Shown here in pieces: positions 1-5,165 of a DNA stretch of 7,342 nucleotides. The notes beneath the pieces are model-generated. The model worked only from the letters and a program-made list of their open reading frames with translations. It did not search any database and had not been told where the DNA came from. A program made the position numbers and the translations under genes. Each line of letters begins with the position of its first letter. Position 1 is the first letter of the stretch. This stretch comes from Flavisolibacter sp. (lineage in GTDB: Bacteria; Bacteroidota; Bacteroidia; Chitinophagales; Chitinophagaceae), in NCBI GenBank assembly GCA_025936195.1, contig JAICTW010000114.1, positions 1 through 7,342 of the forward strand. The letters are read 5' to 3'.

Positions 1-881
1 AACTCACCCGCATTAATGTGGAAGTGGAATATGCTTCCGAATTCCGCTATCGTAATCCCGTCATTAATAAGGGCGATGTGATCATTGCTATTTCGCAAAG
101 CGGTGAAACAGCAGATACACTCGTTGCTATTGAAAATGCAAAAGCAAAAGGTGCTATCATTCTGGGTGTGGTGAATGTTGTAGGTTCATCTATTGCGCGG
201 GTTTCTGATGCCGGCGCGTACACACATGCCGGTCCTGAAATTGGTGTGGCTTCTACAAAAGCCTTCACTGCACAATTAGCTGTGCTCACCATGATCGCGT
301 TGAAAATTGGTTATGAAAAAGGTGTATTGGACCGCGACCGCTATTTGAATTTATTGAAAGAACTGGATGCCGTGCCGGGCAAGGTGGCTGAAGTATTGCA
401 AATGCATGAACACATTAAACAAGTTGCTGAAAAGTATAAAGACGCAAAAGATTGTTTGTACCTGGGACGTGGATTCAACTTCCCTGTAGCATTGGAAGGA
501 GCGTTGAAGTTAAAAGAGATTTCTTACATCCATGCAGAAGGCTATCCTGCGGCAGAAATGAAACACGGTCCCATTGCATTAGTGGAAGAAACACTTCCTG
601 TTGTATTTGTGGCCACTAAAGATTCTTATCACGAAAAGGTGATCAGCAATATGCAGGAGATCAAAGCAAGAAAGGGAAAGATCATCGCCGTGATCAATGA
701 AAGCGATCAGCAAACGCCAACCATTGCCGATGACGTGATCGTTGTTCCGGAAGCCGATGAAATTATTGCACCCATGATCAGTGTGATTCCAATGCAGTTG
801 TTAGCTTATTACATTGGCGTTGCAAAAGGATATGATGTTGATAAGCCACGCAATTTGGCAAAATCAGTGACGGTGGAATAG
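1..881 (+). CDS. glmS: Glutamine--fructose-6-phosphate aminotransferase (isomerizing), C-terminal isomerase part, 5' partial
   Basis: This is the 3' part of glmS, cut by the window start. Reading is open from base 3 (L-T-R-I-N-V-E-V...) to the TAG at 879-881, so the GTG at 18 is only an internal codon. GlmS makes glucosamine-6-phosphate from fructose-6-phosphate and glutamine in the cytoplasm, the first step to UDP-GlcNAc, peptidoglycan and lipid A. The two sugar-isomerase (SIS) domains are visible. The first contains ASEFRYR, SQSGETADT and GTEIGVASTKAF-like (here GPEIGVASTKAF) motifs. The second contains LGRG, the catalytic-region motif EGALKLKEISYIHAE, and KHGP. The protein ends in the family's hallmark NLAKSVTVE, whose Lys is a catalytic-site residue in the E. 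coli enzyme. The N-terminal glutaminase domain lies outside the window. The gene converges on the helicase gene with 32 bases between the stop codons and no clear terminator. Identification is close to certain. Confidence 0.97.
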   Translation, partial: LTRINVEVEYASEFRYRNPVINKGDVIIAISQSGETADTLVAIENAKAKGAIILGVVNVVGSSIARVSDAGAYTHAGPEIGVASTKAFTAQLAVLTMIALKIGYEKGVLDRDRYLNLLKELDAVPGKVAEVLQMHEHIKQVAEKYKDAKDCLYLGRGFNFPVALEGALKLKEISYIHAEGYPAAEMKHGPIALVEETLPVVFVATKDSYHEKVISNMQEIKARKGKIIAVINESDQQTPTIADDVIVVPEADEIIAPMISVIPMQLLAYYIGVAKGYDVDKPRNLAKSVTVE

Positions 882-905
882 TGAGTAGTAAGTAGTGATT
901 AGTGG
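880..905. repeat. Degenerate heptamer tandem repeat at glmS stop
   Basis: Starting inside the glmS TAG stop, the sequence reads AGTGAGT, AGTAAGT, AGTGATT, AGTGG: three degenerate 7-base units plus a partial fourth. It fills most of the short gap between the convergent glmS and helicase genes. Function is unknown. It may be chance low complexity or a remnant of a dispersed intergenic repeat. Confidence 0.5.
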
Positions 906-913
906 CTCATTCC

Positions 914-2584
914 TCATCGCCTCACTGAATCTGCTTCATTCATTCGTATTCTTCTACCCTTGTATGTTTTACCATTTATGGAACGGATCATTTGGCCGGC
1001 AGACTGCTTGTCCACCTCTATCCAACTATTCATTTCTTTCATATCAATTCGGCCCAGTGATTCCTTTCTTAAATCACTCATGTCCAAAATAAATTGCAAA
1101 AAGCTGGCTTTGTAAAAACCATCTTTGGAGCCGAGGTTTACAAATAATCTTGTGTAATTGCCATTGCCGCCAAACTCTCTTCCTCTTGTATCGCGGCGGC
1201 GATCTCCATAGCGATCTCCTCTACTGCTTTCAAGCCGTACTCTTTCATCGCGGCGTTCACGGGCATTTAAGTCTTCTGCGTTCTCGTAATATTTTAAAAA
1301 GCGGTCAAACTCCAGGGCTGCAACTCTTTTTAGTACTTCTTCCTTGCTGATGTCCTGGAACTTTTCGTTCAGTGTGGGCACATAGGTTTCATAATCACCA
1401 TGGCTGATGTCGGCCTGCAGCAATTTATCCATGAAATAGAAAAACTGTCTGCGGCAAACATCTTTACCCGAAGGAATTTCCAGCTTATGAAAAGGGACCT
1501 GTACCATTCTTTCAATCTGGCGGATCTTCCCAATTTCCCTTGCATGTATAATGGACATGCACACACCGGTTTTGCCCGCACGTCCTGTTCGTCCGCTGCG
1601 GTGCGTGTACACTTCCACATCATCAGGCAATTCGTAATTGATAACATGGGTTATGCCCTGCACATCAATTCCTCTTGCGGCAACATCAGTAGCAATCAAA
1701 AGTTGCAATGTTTTATCACGAAATTCATCCATCACTTTATTGCGCTGCTGCTGGGAAAGATCGCCATGAAGGGCGTCAATATCATAACCTTCCCTGGTAA
1801 GCTTCTCCGATATTTCCTGTGCTTCCGCTTTGGTACGGGTGAAGATGATTCCATAAATGCCCGGATTGAAATCAATCAAACGTTTTAATGTTTCATAGCG
1901 GTGTTGTGCCTGTGTAACAAAAAACTGGTGATCTACATTTTTGTTGGCCGTATTTTTTTTACCGACTGTTATTTCAACGGGTTCCTGCATGTACCGCTTG
2001 CTCACCTGGCGTATTTCAGGTGGCATGGTGGCGCTGAACAACCAGGTACTGTCTCTTTGCGGCGTGTTTTGTAAAATAAATTCAATGTCTTCCTGAAAGC
2101 CCATGTTCAGCATTTCATCGGCTTCATCTAAAACCACGTATTTTATTTCTTCAAGGTTGATAGCCTTTCTTTCAATCAGGTCAATTAAGCGGCCAGGCGT
2201 TGCTACCACAATTTGCACTCCTCTCCTGATGTCCCGTATTTGCATGGTAATGGAAGAGCCACCGTATACCGCTACTATATGAACCAGCGGCATGTGCTTT
2301 TTGAATTGCTCTATTTCATTTACAATCTGCAGACATAACTCTCTTGTGGGACAAATAACAAGGGCCTGTGGATATTTTTTTCCTGTTTCAATGAGTTGTA
2401 ATAAGGGTAATCCAAAAGCAGCCGTTTTTCCAGTGCCGGTTTGTGCCAGTCCAATCAAATCTTTTGTTCCGGATAATAAAACAGGAATGGCTTTCTCCTG
2501 TATGGGTGTGGGTTGCGTAAAACCTAACTCCTCTACAGCCTTCAATAATTTTTCCTGTAGTCCAAGCTCTTCAAATAGTGCCAT
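914..2584 (-). CDS. deaD: DEAD-box ATP-dependent RNA helicase with C-terminal DbpA-type RNA-binding domain (DeaD/CsdA-like)
   Basis: This 556-residue cytoplasmic RNA helicase is complete. Such enzymes unwind short RNA duplexes in ribosome assembly, mRNA turnover and cold adaptation. All core motifs are present in order: Q motif (F22 to Q29), motif I AQTGTGKT 47-54, Ia PTREL 79-83, Ib TPGR 129-132, II DEAD 153-156, III SAT 184-186, IV around IIFTRTK 246-252, V ATDVAARGID 298-307, VI HRSGRTGRAG 328-337. A basic, Arg-rich linker (about 439-470) leads to a DbpA-type RRM (about 476-551), which gives RNA specificity in relatives. The length fits the DeaD/CsdA group, longer than short RhlE-type helicases. 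The ATG is well supported because the Q motif begins about 20 residues later and there is no other early Met. There is no clear Shine-Dalgarno sequence. An exact TAnnTTTG element ends about 13 bases upstream. The exact subfamily and RNA target cannot be told from sequence alone. Confidence 0.96.
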   Translation of the reverse strand: MALFEELGLQEKLLKAVEELGFTQPTPIQEKAIPVLLSGTKDLIGLAQTGTGKTAAFGLPLLQLIETGKKYPQALVICPTRELCLQIVNEIEQFKKHMPLVHIVAVYGGSSITMQIRDIRRGVQIVVATPGRLIDLIERKAINLEEIKYVVLDEADEMLNMGFQEDIEFILQNTPQRDSTWLFSATMPPEIRQVSKRYMQEPVEITVGKKNTANKNVDHQFFVTQAQHRYETLKRLIDFNPGIYGIIFTRTKAEAQEISEKLTREGYDIDALHGDLSQQQRNKVMDEFRDKTLQLLIATDVAARGIDVQGITHVINYELPDDVEVYTHRSGRTGRAGKTGVCMSIIHAREIGKIRQIERMVQVPFHKLEIPSGKDVCRRQFFYFMDKLLQADISHGDYETYVPTLNEKFQDISKEEVLKRVAALEFDRFLKYYENAEDLNARERRDERVRLESSRGDRYGDRRRDTRGREFGGNGNYTRLFVNLGSKDGFYKASFLQFILDMSDLRKESLGRIDMKEMNSWIEVDKQSAGQMIRSINGKTYKGRRIRMNEADSVRR

Positions 2585-2597
2585 ATAAAAATTTGTG

Positions 2598-2605
2598 CAA
2601 AGGTA
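2598..2605 (-). promoter_or_regulatory. Bacteroidota -7 promoter element for the helicase gene
   Basis: On the minus strand these bases read TACCTTTG, an exact match to the Bacteroidota vegetative -7 consensus TAnnTTTG. It ends 13 bases before the helicase ATG, so the 5' leader would be only about 8-10 bases. A weak T-rich -33 candidate (CCTTTTC, about 2625-2631) sits at roughly the right distance and touches the inverted repeat further upstream. Confidence 0.55.
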
Positions 2606-2630
2606 ACCGCAGATTTAATGGATTAGAAAA

Positions 2631-2673
2631 GGATTACAAGGATTTTGTTTGAATAAAAGAATCCTGGTAATCC
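2631..2673. repeat. Imperfect inverted repeat upstream of the helicase promoter
   Basis: The arm GGATTACAAGGATT (2631-2644) is matched in reverse complement by AATCCTGGTAATCC (2660-2673) at 13 of 14 positions, with a 15-base AT-rich loop. A further GGATTA copy lies just outside at 2620-2625. There is no adjacent T tract, so it is not a typical intrinsic terminator. It lies between the lipoprotein terminator and the helicase promoter. It could be a dispersed palindromic (REP-like) element, an operator, or a cruciform or RNA-level structure; the sequence does not decide. Confidence 0.75.
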
Positions 2674-2679
2674 GGGGTT

Positions 2680-2708
2680 AAAAAAACCGCCCTGCGAACA
2701 AGGCGGTT
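2680..2708 (-). terminator. Rho-independent terminator of the lipoprotein genes
   Basis: Read on the minus strand, AACCGCC (2708-2702) pairs perfectly with GGCGGTT (2691-2685) across a 10-base loop, followed by a run of T down to 2680. This is a textbook intrinsic terminator. It lies 73 bases after the stop codon of the Thr-rich lipoprotein gene and insulates the helicase gene from it. Confidence 0.85.
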
Positions 2709-2781
2709 GTCTAACGATTGCTTGCCATATGAATAAACTCTTTGACTTATACAGTTATAGCCGGCAAGCTAACTATGACTC

Positions 2782-2988
2782 TTATTTGTGAGTAGTAGTG
2801 TCAGTTGTTTTAGCAGCGCTGTCACCCATTGTAGCAGTGGTATCAGTTGTAGCTGGCGGAATTGTGTTCATTGTGTTTGTAGTGTCTGTAGTGGTAGCAG
2901 GAGAATCTGTAGTAGTAGAAGTGCTACCGCTGTTGTTACAAGCTGTCAATGCACCGGCGATCAGGATAATTCCAAGGAACTTTTTCAT
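2782..2988 (-). CDS. Small Thr/Asp-rich lipoprotein of unknown function
   Basis: This 68-residue protein has a typical lipoprotein signal: MKK, a hydrophobic core FLGIILIAGA, then the lipobox LTAC with the acylated Cys at 17. The mature part is a low-complexity Thr/Asp/Ser tail rich in TTD and DTT, with an internal near-duplication PATTTDTTNTM (30-40) and PATTDTTATM (45-54). It probably lacks a stable fold and sits as a flexible acidic tether in the cell envelope. After the Cys comes NNS with no acidic residues nearby, unlike the acid-rich surface-export signals described in some Bacteroidota, so a periplasm-facing location is plausible (inference). It follows the other small lipoprotein gene by 46 bases on the same strand, and I see no good separate promoter. 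The two probably form an operon ending at the hairpin 2680-2708. Open frames on the opposite strand are a by-product of the repetitive codons. Confidence 0.82.
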   Translation of the reverse strand: MKKFLGIILIAGALTACNNSGSTSTTTDSPATTTDTTNTMNTIPPATTDTTATMGDSAAKTTDTTTHK

Positions 2989-3034
2989 GCGATTTTAATT
3001 TTTAAATGGTTAACTATTTAAGGTTTGAAAAAAC

Positions 3035-3241
3035 TTATTTGTTTGCGGAATCCTTTTTTTGGAACTGGTCCTCAATTTTACCCTTCAGCTCTTTTATCTC
3101 CCTTTTACCCGAATCCCAAACTTTATTGCTGAAGCTGTCCACATTCCTTCTAACTGAGTCCGCTTTTCTTTCTAAATCGGCCGAATTATTACAAGAACTA
3201 AAAATTGCCAAAGCCAATATCAACACTCCTATTCTTTTCAT
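3035..3241 (-). CDS. Small lipoprotein with predicted coiled-coil mature region
   Basis: This 68-residue protein starts MKRIGVLILALAIFSSC. The signal peptide is lysine/arginine plus a hydrophobic core, and the lipobox FSSC puts the acylated Cys at 17. The mature part begins CNNS, as in the next gene. It continues as a highly charged, probably helical stretch (ADLERKADSVRRNV through GKIEDQFQKKD) with spaced hydrophobics, consistent with an amphipathic helix or coiled coil. I chose the ATG at 3241 because the alternative TTG at 3253 would only add MGRI before the signal peptide. Function is unknown, and no family is recognised. It is the first gene of a probable two-lipoprotein operon that diverges from the sigma factor gene. 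The shared upstream region holds the GTAACCC inverted repeat, so it may belong to that sigma factor's regulon (inference). Confidence 0.8.
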   Translation of the reverse strand: MKRIGVLILALAIFSSCNNSADLERKADSVRRNVDSFSNKVWDSGKREIKELKGKIEDQFQKKDSANK

Positions 3242-3279
3242 AATTCTGCCCAAGCTAAAGTCATTAATACCCTTTTTCG

Positions 3280-3338
3280 AAAAAAGTAACCCAGTTTTTC
3301 AAAAAAATTTTTTAACAGGAAGAGCGGGTTACTATTTT
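3280..3338. promoter_or_regulatory. Divergent inverted repeat GTAACCC-N33-GGGTTAC, candidate ECF promoter pair or operator
   Basis: AAAAAAGTAACCC (3280-3292) is matched in reverse complement by 3326-3338 at 12 of 13 positions, with AGTAACCC/GGGTTACT perfect. The 33-base spacer has an A7T6 tract (3301-3313) almost at the dyad centre. Each arm reads GTAACCC towards the gene on the far side, so each could act as a -35-like element of two overlapping divergent promoters. GTAAC resembles -35 elements of some ECF sigma factors. A -10 partner is not obvious in either direction. It could instead be an operator for a dimeric regulator. Confidence 0.5.
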
Positions 3339-3344
3339 TAGATT

Positions 3345-3932
3345 TTGGTATTAAAAAGAGATCCATTGAAAGCAGAGACAAGCGAACAATCATTGCTCCG
3401 GGGATTGGCCAGAAATGATAAAAAGGCAATAGAAACAATTTATAAGGAGAATTATAATTTGGTTCAGGCTCTTGTCATTAATAACAACGGCACTACTGAA
3501 GACGCCAAAGATATTTTTCAGGAAGCAATGATCGTGTTATATGAAAAAGTTCAGTCCGGCACCTTTGAATTAAACTGTCAGATCAAAACCTTCGTCTACT
3601 CGGTTACTAAGCGGTTGTGGTTAAAGCGATTGATGCAGCAGAACCGGTTCAGCATTTCGGACGGCCATGAAGAAACCGTTTCGATAGATGAAGAAATGGA
3701 TGAACATGAAAAGCGGAATACCGAGTTCATCATGATGGAAAGAGCCATGAATGGATTAGGCGAACCCTGTAAAAGCTTATTGGAAGCTTTTTATTTACAA
3801 AAAAAATCCATGCAGGAAATAGCATCTGGCTTTGGATATACGAATTCCGAAAATGCCAAGAACCAGAAGTACAAATGCCTGATGAGACTAAAAAAATTAT
3901 TCTTTTCTCAATATAAAAACGAGTCGCTGTGA
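3345..3932 (+). CDS. ECF-like sigma-70 family RNA polymerase sigma factor
   Basis: This is an alternative sigma factor of up to 195 residues, a normal length for the ECF group. Region 2 (about 26-100) shows the typical DAKDIFQEAMIVLYEK helix for core binding and -10 recognition. After a charged linker (about 105-128), region 4 (about 130-187) has SLLEAFYLQKKSMQEIASGFGYTNSE, a helix-turn-helix for -35 recognition, then a basic tail. The start is uncertain because no ATG is available. TTG at 3345 gives the full frame. TTG at 3366 gives 188 residues, has an AAAGAG-like purine stretch upstream, and better fits where family homology begins. The TGA stop overlaps the ATG of the next gene (TGATG), implying translational coupling with its presumed anti-sigma factor. 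Like most ECF operons it may be autoregulated, here through the GTAACCC repeat just upstream (inference). The ECF subgroup and regulon are unknown. Confidence 0.88.
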   Translation: MVLKRDPLKAETSEQSLLRGLARNDKKAIETIYKENYNLVQALVINNNGTTEDAKDIFQEAMIVLYEKVQSGTFELNCQIKTFVYSVTKRLWLKRLMQQNRFSISDGHEETVSIDEEMDEHEKRNTEFIMMERAMNGLGEPCKSLLEAFYLQKKSMQEIASGFGYTNSENAKNQKYKCLMRLKKLFFSQYKNESL

Positions 3933-5059
3933 TGGAAGATATCAAAATACTGGAAGCAGTTGAACGCTACATCTCCGGCCAAATGAGTCCGGATGAGCGG
4001 GTTTATTTTGAACAGTTGCGTAAAAGCAATCCGGAAATAGACCAGATGGTAGTGGAGCACACCTTTTTTCTGCAGCAAATGAACCGTTTTGATGAAGTAA
4101 AGAAGTTTAAGAGTGTATTAAATGATACGCATGTTCATCTGGCAGAAAAAGGATTGATCAAATCGCCGAGATTAAAAGGCCAGGCAAAAGTTGTTTACCT
4201 GTACAACCGTTATAAACGTGTGGCCGCTATTGCAGCTTCTATTGCCGGCATCACAGCCTTAACCATCAGTGCATTGGTATGGTCATTGTCGCCGGGAAAA
4301 ACTGCCAAGCAGGAAGATGTTATTCTTCTGAAGAAAGATTTTGAGAAAAAGATCCAGCAGGTACATAATGAAAACAAAGCCCTGAATGCAAAGATTGATA
4401 ACGTTAAAGACCAAACTGCAATTGCCGAACCACACATTCAATATACCAGCGGCGGTACAGGATTTTTAATTGATGCAAAAGGTTATTTGGTAACGAATGC
4501 CCATGTTGTAAAAGATGCGGAACATGTAGCCGTGCAATCTGTTAATGGCAATGAATACCTGGCAAAAGTTATTTATACCGATGTTGATAAGGACATTGCT
4601 ATTTTGAAAATCAACGATAAAAATTATAAAGTCTCCTCTTCCATACCTTATGGCATTAAGCGCAGCAGCGGAGATTTAGCTGAGTCTATTTTTACTTTAG
4701 GTTATCCACGCAATGATATTGTTTATGGAGACGGATACATTGCTTCCAAAACCGGTTACAATGGTGATACGTTAAGTTGTCAGATCACGGTTCCTGCCAA
4801 TAAAGGAAATAGCGGTAGTCCCGTTTTAAATAAAAATGGTGAAGTGATCGGCATTTTGAGCAAAAAGGAAAATTCAATAGAAGGTGCTGCTTTTGCCATT
4901 CGCTCAAAATATATTTTTGATGCTTTGAACCAATTGCAGCAGAAAGATGATGCTTACAGGAATATAAAACTGTCCACCACTTCCTCTCTTAAAGGAAAGG
5001 ACCGTATGCAACAGGTAAGAACCATCAGCGATTATATTTTTATGGTGAAGGTGGACTAA
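3932..5059 (+). CDS. Membrane protein fusing anti-sigma-like domain to trypsin/HtrA-like serine protease
   Basis: This 375-residue protein shows four parts. The N-terminal cytoplasmic part (about 1-96) starts ILEAVERYISGQMSPDERVYFEQLR, resembling the helical N-termini of anti-sigma factors. One transmembrane helix follows (about 97-117, after YKR). Next is a Lys/Glu-rich probable coiled coil (about 128-160). Last is a trypsin-like protease domain (about 168-335). The triad is intact: H191 in TNAHVV, D221 in DKDIAIL, S294 in GNSGSP (families usually have GNSGGP). No PDZ domain is visible; a 40-residue tail ends the protein. It has a single Cys, so no disulfide. The start is the ATG overlapping the sigma gene's TGA; the GTG one codon earlier is unlikely. 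I infer an anti-sigma factor whose periplasmic protease domain senses or processes an envelope signal, joining in one chain roles held by separate proteins in the RseA/DegS pathway. The protease call is firm; the anti-sigma role rests on context and weak resemblance. Confidence 0.87.
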   Translation: MEDIKILEAVERYISGQMSPDERVYFEQLRKSNPEIDQMVVEHTFFLQQMNRFDEVKKFKSVLNDTHVHLAEKGLIKSPRLKGQAKVVYLYNRYKRVAAIAASIAGITALTISALVWSLSPGKTAKQEDVILLKKDFEKKIQQVHNENKALNAKIDNVKDQTAIAEPHIQYTSGGTGFLIDAKGYLVTNAHVVKDAEHVAVQSVNGNEYLAKVIYTDVDKDIAILKINDKNYKVSSSIPYGIKRSSGDLAESIFTLGYPRNDIVYGDGYIASKTGYNGDTLSCQITVPANKGNSGSPVLNKNGEVIGILSKKENSIEGAAFAIRSKYIFDALNQLQQKDDAYRNIKLSTTSSLKGKDRMQQVRTISDYIFMVKVD

Positions 5060-5073
5060 GTCATTACAAAAAG

Positions 5074-5111
5074 AAAAGCTCTCAACATTTCTTAAGTGTT
5101 GAGAGCTTTTT
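5074..5111. terminator. Bidirectional intrinsic terminator
   Basis: AAAAGCTCTCAACA (5074-5087) and TGTTGAGAGCTTTT (5097-5110) pair perfectly over 14 bases with a 9-base loop. Ts at 5107-5111 end the + strand operon 15 bases after the protease stop. The A-rich left arm and the bases before it give a T-rich tail on the minus strand, so it can also stop the convergent nucleotidyltransferase transcript. Confidence 0.92.
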
Positions 5112-5165
5112 CATTGTTATCAAGCAAGGTTGGTGTTGGGTGACCTTCGCTAACAGAAAGATCCG

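Noticed and set aside
895..926. AGTGA/TCACT plus GGC/GCC pairing as a terminator for glmS
   Set aside because: The stem is interrupted, the loop is long, and no T tract follows on either strand.
1400..1888. 162-codon open frame on the + strand inside the helicase gene
   Set aside because: It is fully antisense to well-conserved helicase motifs, has no signal or family resemblance, and has no promoter or start site; it is a shadow frame.
2680..2785. tRNA or known housekeeping small RNA in the gap before the helicase
   Set aside because: No cloverleaf arms or known RNA motifs can be assembled; the visible hairpins are a terminator and separate inverted repeats.
2788..3021. Ser/Val/Cys-rich + strand frames opposite the Thr-rich lipoprotein
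   Set aside because: They arise because repeated Thr/Asp codons leave the opposite strand free of stops; the minus-strand product has a real signal peptide and lipobox.
3242..3253. TTG start four codons upstream for the coiled-coil lipoprotein
   Set aside because: It adds MGRI before a signal peptide that already begins properly with MKR at the ATG.
3006..3341. 111-codon + strand frame opposite the coiled-coil lipoprotein and the divergent promoter region
   Set aside because: It overlaps a lipoprotein with a convincing lipobox on the other strand and runs through the inverted repeat; its composition looks like reversed signal-peptide and AT-rich noncoding DNA.
3929..3931. GTG start one codon before the protease ATG
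   Set aside because: The ATG forms a classic TGATG overlap with the sigma factor stop, and GTG would add only one Met.
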